From contig CM028916.1 in assembly GCA_016801845.1 (NCBI GenBank), forward strand, positions 14,752,014-14,816,013: a stretch of DNA of 64,000 nucleotides. The letters run 5' to 3'. A program made the translations under genes and the position numbers. The DNA is from Polydactylus sextarius (Eukaryota; Chordata; Actinopteri; Polynemidae). Shown here in pieces: positions 12,401-25,700 of the stretch. The notes beneath the pieces were generated by a model. That model searched no databases. It saw only the letters and a list, made by a program, of their open reading frames with translations, and was not told the DNA's origin. The number at the start of each line of letters is the position of its first letter. Position 1 is the first letter of the stretch.

Positions 12401-12962
12401 GCCTGGCTTTGCTCCTCTAACAAGCCGGGGTAGCCAGCAGTATCGTGCCCTCTCTGTACCAGAGCTCACACAGCAAATGTTTGACGCCAAGAATATGATG
12501 GCGGCCTGTGACCCTCGTCACGGACGCTATCTCACCGTGGCAGCCATCTTCCGTGGCCGTATGTCGATGAAGGAAGTGGATGAGCAGATGTTGAGTGTGC
12601 AAAACAAGAACAGCAGCTACTTTGTTGAATGGATTCCTAACAACGTCAAGACCGCAGTCTGCGACATCCCACCCCGTGGTCTCAAGATGTCCGCCACCTT
12701 CATTGGCAACAGCACGGCCATCCAGGAGCTGTTCAGGAGGATCTCGGAGCAGTTCACGGCCATGTTCCGCCGCAAGGCCTTCCTCCACTGGTACACCGGA
12801 GAGGGAATGGATGAGATGGAGTTCACTGAGGCCGAGAGCAACATGAACGACCTGGTGTCTGAGTATCAGCAGTATCAGGACGCCACCGCTGATGAGATGG
12901 GTGAATACGAAGAAGATGAAATCGAGGACGAGGAGGAAGTCCGCCATGATGTTCGCCACTGA
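9323..12962 (+). CDS. tubb2: beta-tubulin, complete, four exons, class II-like body with an unusual C-terminal tail
   Basis: Exons: 9323-9379, 9807-9915, 11247-11357 and 11878-12962, all with GT-AG introns. The 57/109/111/long pattern is the standard vertebrate beta-tubulin layout. The sum is 1362 nt, 453 residues (family about 445). The protein pairs with alpha-tubulin in microtubules and binds exchangeable GTP. Visible hallmarks are the MREI start (the nascent-peptide signal for tubulin autoregulation), the GTP-binding GGGTGSGMG loop and an acidic tail. Class II features as I know them are SVMPSP, Ser in place of Cys in ETFSIDNEA, KES before the CDC motif, and AAIFRGRM. Cys, not Ser, sits in VTTCLRFPG, which argues against classes III, V and VI. 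The tail after QDATADEMGEYEEDE ends EEEVRHDVRH, unlike the usual acidic class II end. Position next to slc22a23 agrees with TUBB2A/B. A class V (tubb6) name cannot be fully ruled out without a tree. Confidence 0.95.
9390..9433. repeat. (AT)n microsatellite in tubulin intron 1
   Basis: About 22 AT units starting 11 bases after the exon 1 splice donor. Confidence 0.95.
10161..10230. repeat. imperfect (CT)n tract in tubulin intron 2
   Basis: A pyrimidine-rich CTCTCT tract with CACT, TGTG and CCCT interruptions. The rest of this 1.3-kb intron shows no exon or recognisable element. Confidence 0.9.
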
Positions 12963-13300
12963 TTATGAAACACTGACCTGACATTCTAAGTGAACAATCC
13001 CTCCAAATAGTAATTGTTGTTGGACAGTGCAGTGAAATCATAACAAAGCACGGTAGAGATACAAATGTTCAACTACATATTGCAGTGTGGAGATCATGAT
13101 GAAATATAACTGTTTAGCAAAAAATATAGATATGGCTTTTAATGACAAAGATCATGAGTGGTATTAAAATTTAAAAAATGCAAGCATTATAGCATTTGGT
13201 TTTCAAAGTCATGCTTTGCCAGAGTCAAAAAGAAGTGCAGTCTTGTCCTAAATACGGTTTTGTAACATCAACCTCAACATGCATTCACTGTCACGTCTCA

Positions 13301-13306
13301 AATAAA
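13301..13306 (+). terminator. poly-A signal AATAAA of the beta-tubulin gene
   Basis: A hexamer about 340 bp after the tubulin stop, followed by a T/GT-rich stretch (GTTTACTGTCATGTTGTATG). Distance and context fit a tubulin 3' end. Confidence 0.8.
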
Positions 13307-14291
13307 ACTCCTGTCACCCCTCTCAGCGTTTACTGTCATGTTGTATGTGATAATACAGAGAAAGGAAGATGAATGAGGTCATACTATTTAGCTACTTAAA
13401 AAAAACAAACAAATAAACACACAATAATGATAGGAATGAATGGATTTTATAATGTGGAACATTATTATACACAAGCACAAAAATGTTGAAAGTCATTACG
13501 ACATTCTCATCTACGTTACTAAGCAGATAGCGTCAAAATATGACACACCCAAGAGACTACAGGGAACAAAAACAAGTTAGATAGCATCAGAGAAAATGTT
13601 GGGGCACAGATCACAGACGATCTCAGAATGTGCCATACCTCACAGTGACAGAGACATGATTAAACTTGATGATAAAAAAAAATAAAAAATAAAAATTAAA
13701 AAAAAATTTAAAAGTTGATGTAATTCTTAGATTTCCTCATACAAATACTTAAACACACATTGCCAGTCACACTGTTGGGTCAGAAACTGGCTGATGAGCT
13801 AAGCTCTCAAGGATATATTTGAAATGTGTTGTCTTTATGGCCACACCTGTGTCACAGTTAACAAAACAAGAATGATTTATGTGGTAGGTGTTGAAAACAA
13901 TGCGCTATGACAAGACTGGAAAAAACCCAGAGGGTAAGATATCACACTACAGCAATTATTCGGCAGATAAGTGGAAATCAATCTTGTTAATGATCTCTCT
14001 TTTCTTCAGAAAAGCAATCAACTTTTGTCAGTGTACATCCATTACATCCGACAGTCAGAGCAAATAAATATGGCCTAAAAAATCTTTAAAATCCAGTTCA
14101 TATAGGACAGGACTGTATGTCAAAACAATCCATTTATATATGTGACAGCTCTGAGCCACCTGACGGCGCCTGCTTGTTTGCTTTGGCCTTTGTTTTCTTT
14201 TCAGATGCTTCCTGATTACTCAGCTCCTCCTGCTTCATGGTTTGTGGATTGTCCTCAGCTTTTTGAAGGCTATAAAAGTTTCAAGATGGCT

Positions 14292-14319
14292 GCTCTCTCT
14301 CTCTCTCTCTCTCTCTCTC
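14292..14319. repeat. (CT)n microsatellite
   Basis: About 14 CT units. Confidence 0.9.
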
Positions 14320-16280
14320 ATCTTTTAGACACCCAACTTAGATTTACGTTGACTTATTGCGCATAGATTTCTTTATTTCGTTGATTGCCAAGTTGACTTC
14401 CTGTCTTTGTTGATGGTCTTGAACGTGCTGGGAAGAAAGCACAAAATGGCTTATGAATACTGCATCTACTGACTGCTCTGACTAAAAACTGAAAAAAAAA
14501 ATAATAATAATAACTTTCAGGTCTGTGGACAATATGAGAATTTAAAATCGAGTGTACACCCAAGTCTATCTAGTTTACTATTAGTCATACAACACACTCG
14601 CTTTCAGTTGACTTATTTTGGCTAAGAACAGCTCATGACAGCTCATATGTTTTTATCACATAATCACACCAATAACCACAAGGTGAATAAGAAGATAAGG
14701 ACTGCATCATATGAGTAACTGTTTCGCCAAGCCCTTTTTTAAAAAGAATTCTTTCCTTTATTTTTTAATAACGATACTTGGTGAGTGCATCCGGATGCCT
14801 TATTAACTTTTCTCATCTAAGTGAATGAAAAACTTAAAAACTGAAAAATTACTGTTGTAACTGAGACTCTCTCTCTCTTTTTTTTTTTATTTCCCACACA
14901 CATAAATGTCCCAGTCAGAGTGAGATTACACAGCAAATGCAAAACACGAGCAGCCTCTGACTGAGGCAGTTTTAATATACTGTAGATGCATTATGGTGCT
15001 GCAGTAGAAACTGAGGCAGCCCTAAAGCTTTTCACATACCATACGTTAACTCAATCTATCCACAACCTACCTGCATTGCATACATCAGCTTACTGCATGG
15101 CTGCTTTTGGAACTGACAATGGCAGAACATTTTCCGTGACTTAAGGTCATGTCAACAACAGTGCGAATAGGATACTTTGGCTTTGTTTTTATTCTTGATG
15201 TGGAAAAAAAAGAAGAAAAAAAGTGGTAAAATGTGATAAAATAATGCAAAAGAGACAACTTTCCATAATGTTAAGACAGTTAAAAAAAAGTTTTGTTTTT
15301 TTTTTCACCAGTAACGCCTCATTTAAAACTTTTTTTTTTTTTTACTTAACCTGCATTGTTCATGTAAAAAGCTCTAGTGAAAATCCATGACGGAAACCTG
15401 ACATTCTACTTGTTCCCCTTTTGTTTACGTGAAGCATTAGTGAGCCCTTTGAGGTCAGCTATAAAGGAATTTGCCATATTCATCCATCAAACATCAGTAA
15501 TCATCTACTTAAAAAGCTTGGAGCAAAATTCTTTTTTTTTCTTTTTGCTTTTTAACGTAACTAGCTGGGAAGTGTTTTAACTGACAGAGAAGTATGCACT
15601 AGATCAATAGGTCACGTTTTGTTACAAAAAGGGGAAAGATTAATTGGTGTGTACACTACTTGTTGCAGGTTACGCTTTTTTGACAGTTTGACAAGAAGCT
15701 GCATTTTCAAACTGAGTATTTCAATATGAAATGCAACAGGGTTTGATTTGAAGTTTTTTGATGACATTCATGTCGAAGGGTAAATGACTAAGACACTATC
15801 TCTGTGTTGAATGTACAGTGATTCAACCTCTATGCATCTGTTCACTTACAAACTATAAAATATTACTAAATGGTCAGACCAGGTCGTGTAAAAATATTAG
15901 ATCTTTTTATGTACAGCACTTTACATTACCTATATTATCATGTACTTCATTAAAATGTATCCTATGGATCCTTTTAAATGTCATGAAGTGTAAAATATTA
16001 TTAAAAAAATAATTTTTTTCCAGTTTACTTTTATTGTGATAGGAGGTGCAAAACTTATAAAAAGAAAAAATCCCAACTGTACTGCTCCTTCACCACTATT
16101 CTGTTCTAAAGGACAAAAAACTATATTCATACAGTACATAAGAAAAATAGAAATCAAAATACATTTATATCAATAGCAAGAGCGAAAAATATCCAACAAT
16201 GTCATCCCACCAAATTCTTTCAGTGCTTGGTAAGTTCATAACTGATTACTTTTCCCACCAACATACCCAAATGATGTAAC

Positions 16281-16286
16281 ACACCC

Positions 16287-16319
<33 letters not shown>

Positions 16320-16334
16320 TACACACACACACAC
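16281..16334. repeat. (CA)n microsatellite with CACCCA start
   Basis: CCCACACCCACCCA leads into about 20 CA units with one AT interruption. Confidence 0.9.
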
Positions 16335-17757
16335 TAAAAATACTACATTAAAAGTCTATCTGGGAATAAAAATTATTTCACAATATTCATTTGTAAAAAA
16401 AAAAAAATACAGCTTTGGTACTTGGATTTTGTGAAGTTACTTATCTTTCTGTACAAGAACAACCACACATAAACACATACATATTGTGTAGAAATGATAA
16501 AGAGTGCAATAATACAATAGAGAATTGGTCTCATATGGTTTACTAATCTCATCAGTTGTCCAGTACAAATGCTGTTTATGATAGATACGATATGATAACA
16601 GCTCTTAGGTACAGCGTAACTAAGGTCAACACTCAAAGGTCAGCCGAGCAGTTTATGACATGGCTGAAGCTAAAATATTACAAAGACAATAAGAAATACA
16701 ACACGCACAAATATACAGCACCACCATGCAGCATCTGTTGTTAAAAGCCTATATGGAAGAATGCAACATGATATTAAATTCAGAAACTACCTCTGTCTTA
16801 GCAATCAATTTGTCATTACTTCAATAGGATTAATATGAACACATTATTTTCAGAATAAGCAACAGGTTTATGCAACAATTTAACTGCCTGCAGCACAATG
16901 ATTGAACTATAACTGTAGGAATTTAATTATTATTGAGTATCAGTCTGTACCAAAGGCATGAGTATTGACTTTCAAATATCTAATTTCACTAACTAATCCC
17001 ACATCCGCTGTAGAAATGTTAAGAAACTTTAGAAGCACATAAAGCACTACTCATATAAAAACTAAATGCTTCCATTAGATGTCTAATGTTTCAAGCCAAG
17101 CCTTGTTTTTTATGTAATAGTACATCAGGTTTCAGTGTTTTCAGTTTCTTTGCCCTTATGTTCTTACTGGGTTGTGAAGGTGTCTACGCTGCAGTTCCCA
17201 AATGCAGCCTTTGAGTTATAAGACGAACTACAACCAATTCAGTAATTCCCTTCTTCCTCCAGCTCTGGCATTAGACTATGATCATTCTACAGTTATGTCT
17301 GGGAGATGCAGGTGGGTGGCCTTTTTCATTGTTCTTTGTTTTACCAAGGTCTTTCCCCTACTGCACTGCAATATCTAATAATAAAACTTCATTTTATGAA
17401 GGAGCATACAGGTAGCATAATTCTTTTTTTCTACATATTTTTTACACTTGTATTAGTACATAAATTCAATGCCTTCTATGGCCATGATAGTCATTACATC
17501 ATATGTTAACAACCATGTGCAGTAGTGTTATCGCTAAAGGAGGACAAAGAATATTGCACTTTAGTTAGAGCAGACGAAACTATTTAACTAATTATCCTTT
17601 AACTGGCTTTGCCACAATTCAACATGCTATTGACCTGTATCAATAAAAGTGTGTTCATAAGTGTGTAGTATACTTTATCACAGAAATACTGTAATTGTCA
17701 TTATGTATATCAAAGGAAATGTGACATCTGTGGATGTACTACAGTAAAAGGTTTTCT

Positions 17758-20700
17758 TTAGGCTCTTGTACTCGAAATATGTGAAATCTTCTTCTGCGTC
17801 ACAACCATTGTTTGGTTTCCTTGGAACTTGGGTGTGGCTGTCAGGGAGAAATCTTCGTCTGACCCTGCAGAACTGTCTGAACCGACTGAAACACTCTGAG
17901 TTTTCATTTGCATACCTTTACTTCTGATGTCCAAGCCTTGCTCTGCAGATCCCTGTCCTATCTGAACAAATCCCTGTGCCAAGTGATCAACTTGCTCTCC
18001 ACCTGAGGACCCATTCTCAACCACGAGTACTTTTCTGGACCTGGAGACAGTTCCTTGTGAAAGGCCTTGTGCTACCTGCCCTGTCACTGCACCCATTCCT
18101 ACCTGCTTATCTACAAGAACCACACCCTGAGAACCTTGGAAACCACCAACCTGCACCAACCCCTGACTCAGCGCAACTTGGCCTACGTGGCCCACCGTCT
18201 GCTGCTGGGAACCGCCTGCCACGAGCATCACTTGGGGCTGGGGGTCGACTACATACATGGGCGTAGCAGCATAGTACATAGTGGGCTGCTGTATGAGCAC
18301 TGTCTGATTGGGAATCACAACCTTCTCCTGGACATGTACCTGTGGAACACCTGCTGAACCATGAGCTCTCTCAGTGATTCGTTCCTGCTGGACAAAGGTA
18401 GAGGACCCAGATGCTACATTGGAGGTGTTGACAGTGTTTATATTAACATGGTCCCTGTCCCTAACTGTTTCCGTGTGAGTATGGAGATGTGTGTGGGTGG
18501 ATGTGGAGGGCCTGCTTGGAGACACTGGTCTGCCTGGACAGACAACAATACGTCCATCCGCAGATTCAGTCACTGAGGTTGATCCCTGACAAATCTGAGC
18601 CAGAGTTTTGAATTTAGGACCAAGGTCATTGAGGAATGCAAGATCATCATTATCTTCAAGAAGGCTGCAGCAACCTACAGAGCCTGCCAGGGACTCCTGA
18701 CCCTCGTAGTCATACACCAGCAGTCCATCTTTCTGCTGGGATTGTTGTGTATTATAGTCTGACTTCTGTAAACAAACAGAACCAGAATATAATTTGAACT
18801 GCAGTAACAACTGGCATTCTAGTAAATTTCAATCAGAGTGGGGTTTTAAATTATAAGTTAAGATACTTACATTTGAATAGTAGTCTCTCAGGAAGTGATC
18901 AGATAGAGCCATCCCATCAAAGTTGGATTGGGAGAAATACTGTTGTTGTCCAGCCCCCATCCCTGCACCAGTTAAATCCATCTGCTGTCCACTTAAGTGA
19001 TTATGACGGTTATACCTGTACATCTCCTCAGCTGTCAAAGTGGATGTATTCATGCCCCCCCCAAAGCCTCCTCCTCCACCTGCTGCTCCTCCGAGTTCAG
19101 TCATTCCCTCAAAGTACCGCTGTGACCCAATAGTGTTGACATTATGTACTTTCACTCCACCAGCATCAATTTCCACTGGGGCCTGTAGTAGAGGGATGTC
19201 CTGTGAGAAAAAAAGTGATATCCCATCATTTGTGTGTTGGACATATTTATAAAACAAATAATATCTAAACTTTATATAAAATCAAATAGTATCACCACTA
19301 TGGTCAAAGTACCTTGTCTTCCCCCTGTCCCTCAGTGTGATATGCAATAAGCTCTTGTTTATGTTCAAATGGAATGGGCTTAAAATTTCCTGCAGCTGCA
19401 GCACTTCCACACAAGCAAAACAGCAGCAGCAGAGGAACCACTGAAAAATACATACAGCAGAAACTGCATCAGAATAAGTTATCAAGGTAGCATAACAACC
19501 AGATAACAACACACAACACAACTCACAAAGCAGCAGCAGCAGTCCCAGGAGCAGAAGTAGGACACCTCCAGCTCCAAAACTGGCATTTGACGTAGTACGA
19601 AACACACAGGATTTAGTCTCTTTGCAAGTACACACAGTTAAGTCCACCATCTGAACATCAGTACATGATTTTCCTTGCTGGTCCTTGACTTCCACTGCCA
19701 CTTTGTAAATGCCTGGCCACAAGTTGCCTTGGTCACGTAGAATGGCTGTGGTTTCTGAAGCAGGGCGAAATGCAAATTTTGATTCACTGCATAAGCTATA
19801 AACACATTTGTTTGTTCTTTGTAATATATAATAATACTCCCTTTCTTCCTACAGACTGTTTACAACTTACCATTAAGATGCTCAACTGTCCATTTCATCT
19901 TGCTGTTCTCCTGAAGCACGGTGAACTCGAACGGTGCTGAATTGGGGGACTCATCCTTATCTTCAGCTGTGACATAGATCACTTTGTTCTCAAGGCACAT
20001 GGTGTGAGATGTAGTGATCAGTTGTGGACAGTGATCATTGAAATCTTCCACCTGAATGGCTATGGTCCCTGTGACAGTTTTTGTGGAAATGTCTGAATCT
20101 TAAAATAGAAAAAAAGAAAAGCAAGTTAGGTATCACTAATCCAACACATATAGTAAGTCCAAAGGAAAATGATGTTTACTGTCATATTTATGGAACTCAC
20201 CAGTGCTAATACATATAATTTTGGCATAATATGTTCCATTGATCAAGAACGAGGACTCTCTGTCAGGCAGTTTATTCAACTTGATATCGGCTGTTTTTTC
20301 ATCAACATTCAACCAGTTGTCAGCGTCATAGATTTTCACATACCTGAAAATATGAACATGCATACGTGTGAGGACACAACATAAGTTACTAATGTAAAAA
20401 CATAACCACTGACAAAGAGCAGGTATGTGTCTGATATGGTTAGTAATATCTTTCCCTTCTGTGTGTGGGCGTACCTTACGTTGGTGGCTGTCTTTAGTGT
20501 GTCACTGTCAATAGCAGCGTAATTAGTGATAACTTTGTTGATGGTGGTGGAAGTTTGGTCTTCAGAGATAGTCACTACTTTGATACTTGGTTGGAAGCGG
20601 GGGCCTTCTTTCTGATTTTCCACATTGATTTTAATTGGGTAGGACTTTGAGATTACAGTCTGTGAAGCACTACCAAAATTGTATTCTGCTTTGTTTTTAA

Positions 20701-22828
20701 CCCTCACTTCCAAGTTGAGCGCCTTTATTTCCTCATAGTCCAGGGGCTATGAATTCAAAGATAATGCACAGACATTCAATTCACATTAGCATGTTTTTGT
20801 ATATAGTTATAGTTTACTTCACAAAATTTACTTCACAAAGATGAAGATGATCAAATCAGATTACAATCTTTTACCTTGTTAATCATGATAATTCCCTCAT
20901 TGGTTGTAGAGTTAGTAATGATACTGAAGTATCCTGCTTCATTGCCTGAGACTATTTCGTAGACAGCCAGCCAGTTGTCAGTGTAAATCATGTCCATGTC
21001 GATCGCTTTGATCCTCATCACCTCCACATTCACAGTGTTCTCAGACACACTCCCTTCATACTGCAAGTAAAAGGCACAAAACATTACATTAACATGTCAG
21101 AAAGATGTTTTAGAAGAAAGAACAAAGAAATTACACTATAATAATACAATATAATAATCAAATAATAGTTTTGTTTTAATAGTAATTAAAATAAAAAAAA
21201 ATAATAATACTAAAATAGAGTTATTATTTATGGAAGCAGTGTCATACCCACCCTTTCTTTTTCCAGGGTTGGAACATTGTCGTTGATATCCAGAATCCTG
21301 ATCTCAATTTCTTCAGTGCCTGAGTTTCCCTCCACACGTCCATTAAGGTCAGAGGCTTTAATAACCAGCTTATATATATCTTTTGTCTAAAAACAACAAC
21401 AACAACAAAAAACAAGATACAATGAATCCATTGATGTTGGCTGTGACAAAACATGCAATTTATTAATTTGCTAAAATACGAGATAATTGACAATCTATAT
21501 ATTGTATGATGGTCAGAATCAATATGGTACTGAGATGATTTTTGTGTTGAGAGTTTCTTCTTGTTAAAGACTTTCAAGAATGTAAGAGGTCAGTAAAGTG
21601 CCTCACCTCCCTGTCCAGAGTGTTCCGTTGAACCATGACCTGTCCAGTCTCAGAGTTGATGGAGAACATCCCATTCATGTTACTGGACTGCTCAATAGAG
21701 TAGAATATTTTGGAGTTAAGTGTGTTCGCTTCGTCAGCATCGGTAGCGTTCACTGTCATGACGATAGTACCTGGAAAATCACCAAGAAACCAAGAACATT
21801 ATACGGATGATTGAGTTCAAGTAAAATGACTTGTTTTCAAAAAAACATGATAAATACACTGAACATGTCTTAAAATACCTTGTGCAGTGTGTTCACTGAC
21901 ATATCCGACTTGCTGCTTGTAAATGATTGGTGCGTTATCATTCACATCCTCAACAACAATTCTAAGGTCAAGGTCCCGCTCAGCCAGTGACCCATCTTGG
22001 TATTTTGCATAACCTTTTAACTACAAGAAAAAATACCACACCATTTTCTCACTGTACAAACTTATTTGGCTATAAATTCTTCATATTTTACAAACAAGTT
22101 TTGTACATGTGCTCTTACAACATAAAGAGCTCTCTCCTCTCGGTCCAGAATGGCATGGATTTTCACAAAGCCGGTGTTGGGGTCGATAGAAAATAAATTG
22201 CGAGGTGGCTCGTTAACACCTGGACCTTTTAACTCATACGTTATCTTTGCAATGGCCTCCAGATCTGAGCGAATCTAAAATACAGAAACACAAAATCAAT
22301 AAAGGTTGGCATGTAAGAATTACATTACACACTGTACATTTTTCTTATGAAATTATGTTTTTTTTTTTTTCGTAACTGTAACTTCTGTGAGACACGATTT
22401 CAGGTGATGATTCACATCATGCATGATACCGTTGGCAAAATTAATCTAGGTCATCGAAACTATTTTTACTCTGCTTAGATTTTCTGTCAGCCAACGACAT
22501 GAGTGTGTGTGCGCGCGCGTGTGTGTTGGTGTGTTTATATATGAATGTATTATATTGTATATGGTATATTGCAAGTGTATGTCCTTGTATGTACTATTGG
22601 ACCTTGAGTCTGTCAATAAAATTATATATATTTCCAACAGTATCAGATTTAATGGGTGCGTCACTATGATATACAAGATAAGCATGAGAACACTAAACAG
22701 AGGTGTGTGTATTTTAAGAACAAACAATTTTTTTAGAACAAAGAGATATTCATCATTATGTTCTCAGTTCATACTGACTCATGGAAGCACACCAGTAGTT
22801 GAAGAGCTGTTCTCTCTGTACTCACTCA

Positions 22829-22864
<36 letters not shown>

Positions 22865-24082
22865 GACAGTATCTTGTCTTACACACACACAAACAGAGAC
22901 AGACTTGGTCTAAGCTCGGCTTTGAGCAACTTAAGGTGGCCTAAGTTTAAAATCAGTGAGGTGGAAAACACAATCAATTTACTTGACAATGTTATTATGT
23001 GAATGAATGAAGTTGCTGTGGTTACATCAAATACATGCTTGATCGTTAAAAAAATATTTGTTTAAATGGCTGTAAATGAGAGCTTAGCATATCAAAAAAA
23101 AAAAAAAAAAAAAAAAATTAACAGAGTTCTCTAGAATTAAGGTACATACTCTGGCAATGCTCTCATAGCCCCTGTAATCTTGGTTCTCCTGGAGCTTTCT
23201 GGGAGCTATAATCCATTCTCTTCTCTGCCTCTGTAACCAGGGTCCATTTCCTTTTGCCCTCACAGGAACCAGCTGCAGTTAAACAAAAGAGGAAAAAAAG
23301 GATCATTAATGTATAATGATTGCAAAATCATATTGCACACTCCTTGATAATGACACATAGATAGTTGAGAATTGTTGAAACATGTTTGTTCTTTTTCTTC
23401 TTCTTTTTTTTTTTTTTTACATCGGAAGAGACGCTGAAGATCTAATATATTTATTCAGTAAAATATGATCTAAAACACACGATATACTTACATAAACATT
23501 TTGCCATTTTAATGTCATCACCCATTACATGTTTTGACAACATACATCTCAATTGACTAAAACGTCATCTAATCAGAGATGATATGCTAGATAAGTAATG
23601 CAAACACTTTCATTTTCACAGTTTAAATGCAAGGTGCCCTATGTTTGTTTGTGTGGTTTATTTTTCCAACAGACGTCCCACAGCCTGAGAAAAAGGGAAA
23701 TGGTTGTGAAAAGCTTCGCTGCTGAAGAGGAAATACAGTGCGAATATGAACCGTGACCTCCCAACGCCAACAAGTGAGAACAAATACACAGACTGCGCAT
23801 TTACTTTGACCCTTTTCCTTCGATTCTTTTTTTTTCCCTTTTTCTTTTCTTTCTTTCTTTTTTGTCGATGGTTTAACGACTGAAAACTTAAAAAATGGAT
23901 GAGATTAGTTAGACAAAAGTCAAGAGCCACACCTGACTTAAGTGGAAAACCGGTCATCCTACCCCCCCTAAAAAAGCGATAACTAACTGACTAACTACTG
24001 TGTCGCACATATTGAAGCGTTTACTTACCGTTAGAAAAAACGCTAGAAGAATGAAAACGCCGCATTTCAAAAGCGGAGCCAT
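17758..24082 (-). CDS. dsg2: desmoglein (dsg2-like), complete, 14 coding exons
   Basis: Exons in transcript order: 24029-24082, 23150-23272, 22119-22274, 21879-22020, 21607-21770, 21252-21386, 20875-21060, 20475-20746, 20201-20343, 19871-20098, 19527-19754, 19313-19440, 18871-19200, 17758-18765; sum 3297 nt, 1098 residues. A desmosomal cadherin: it binds desmocollin on the next cell through calcium and anchors plakoglobin. Order: signal peptide (1-18), a very short propeptide ending in a furin-type RQRR (33-36), mature EW with the adhesive Trp at about 38, four cadherin repeats with linker motifs VEDVNDNAP, ILDINDNVP, QKEGPRF and VEDFNDHCP, a degenerate fifth repeat with CTCKE, one Leu-rich membrane helix (about 595-620), and the intracellular catenin-binding segment AGSVGCC...FLNDLGPKFKTLAQIC (about 791-825). 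A roughly 270-residue Gly/Gln/Val-rich tail typical of desmogleins follows and separates it from desmocollins. The acceptor of exon 11 was chosen at 19754 because the AGs just upstream break the frame. Which desmoglein paralogue it equals in mammals is uncertain. Confidence 0.93.
22829..22860. repeat. (CA)n microsatellite in desmoglein intron 2
   Basis: About 16 CA units. The same 875-bp intron also has a short TG/CG alternating run at about 22502-22526. Confidence 0.9.
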
Positions 24083-24140
24083 CGGTTTTCTACCAAAAAA
24101 AAGTCACTAATCTGTTCCGTTGAAGTGAGATCGCACCAGT

Positions 24141-24201
24141 CTACCCCCTATATGAAGACTATTGTTGGTTTGCAACAGACTTTGACCCTTCATAGGGGTA
24201 G
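24141..24201. repeat. inverted repeat upstream of desmoglein
   Basis: Left arm CTACCCCCTATATGAAG (24141-24157) and right arm CTTCATAGGGGTAG (24188-24201) are reverse complements apart from a 3-base difference. They are separated by a 30-base loop. Confidence 0.75.
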
Positions 24202-25299
24202 GACCGAATTACAGCAGGCGGGTCCCTTCTACTGATAACTGAGAGGGAGGGAGGGAGGTTGTGTCTAGTTTGTACATAGTTACAATATTTGTTTAGACCA
24301 TTGTCTTTTAGTGCCAGACAGGAATTAAAAAGAAAAAGAAAAAAGGTAAATTATGGTGGACTTAAGAGGAAATGCGTCTAGATCCAACTATATATTCACC
24401 ATCTTTTTTTGGATTTTTCATTTTTGAATGAACCTAGACTGGCAATGAATTTAAAAAAAAAACATTATGATTAAAATATATACATATATAATTTTGACTT
24501 TACATTATGGGATTAAGTGTATTATTTATGATTTTGATATTCAGTTAAAAAAAAAAAAAAAGACCTGGATTTCTTTTCGCCAACTTTCTCACCCACGTGT
24601 GAAACTTCAACTTCATCTGTGAAATTCCCATCTAGTGCACCTCAGTTTCTGGGTTCAACATGTATGAACAACTCAGCTCCACAACTGATGTGGAACTGCT
24701 GTGCTCACATGTGCATGTATGTAGGTGTTTGAATTTGTTTTACAATAGAAAAAAACACAGGAAAAAAGAAGTAATAGTAATAAAAATAGTAATAATAATA
24801 AAGGTGCGTGTTGGTACAGTGAGTTTACCAGTTTACCTGCACAAAGATCAAACTTTTACCCCTGTAGTCAAGGGTGTGTCAGAAAGTCAGAAACAAATGC
24901 AATATAAGTTTTATGAGCCATGAAGTCTGCTTATCACATTCATGTGTTTTACACATTTTGGTTGAATTCGGCAGCACCTTTATCTCTGTTCACCAAAGGT
25001 AACAAAAAGTATTAAAGGGAAATTAATTCTCTCTGTTGTCTTCATTATTTTCATTAATTAACATCCAAACAAAAAATTAATGTGCTGTTTTTCCTGTGAA
25101 CTGTGAGAACCGTGACGACCTCGGTACAGATTAAATAAATTCTAAGGAAGCTATGGGCGGATCTGCAATTAATTTCTTTTGGATTGACAAATTGCTAGTT
25201 AGACAAATAAATTAGTCATCATTTTCGCTCAGAGCATTAGTTGCTATCATTCAACTGAAAGTCCATATTACTACATGATGTCACAATAACAATATATGC

Positions 25300-25515
<216 letters not shown>

Positions 25516-25700
25516 ACAGTACTGTGTAAAAGCCATAGGCTCCCCACATGTTTTGTTTTAGCAGTGTTGCAAAAATCATACATATTTATCTCTCAGGAAA
25601 CTTCTCACTTTTCTCTTATTACACACATTTCCAAATTTTACTTACAGGAAATTTACTTATACATTTCCTGTATTTACTTATTATATCTGCATAAAGAAAG

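Larger units (their letters stand above)
13307..17757. other. convergent intergenic region / desmoglein 3' untranslated region
   Basis: This lies between the tail-to-tail tubulin (+) and desmoglein (-) genes. No coding exon is visible. It probably includes the desmoglein 3' untranslated region, but I could not choose one poly-A site on the - strand: TTTATT at 16030-16035 (AATAAA when reversed) is one weak candidate. It contains a (CT)n tract at 14292-14319, a (CA)n tract at 16281-16334 and several poly-A/T runs. Confidence 0.5.

Noticed and set aside
12417..12959. 180-codon open frame on the - strand over the tubulin last exon
   Set aside because: It is the antisense shadow of strongly conserved tubulin coding sequence and has no domain of its own.
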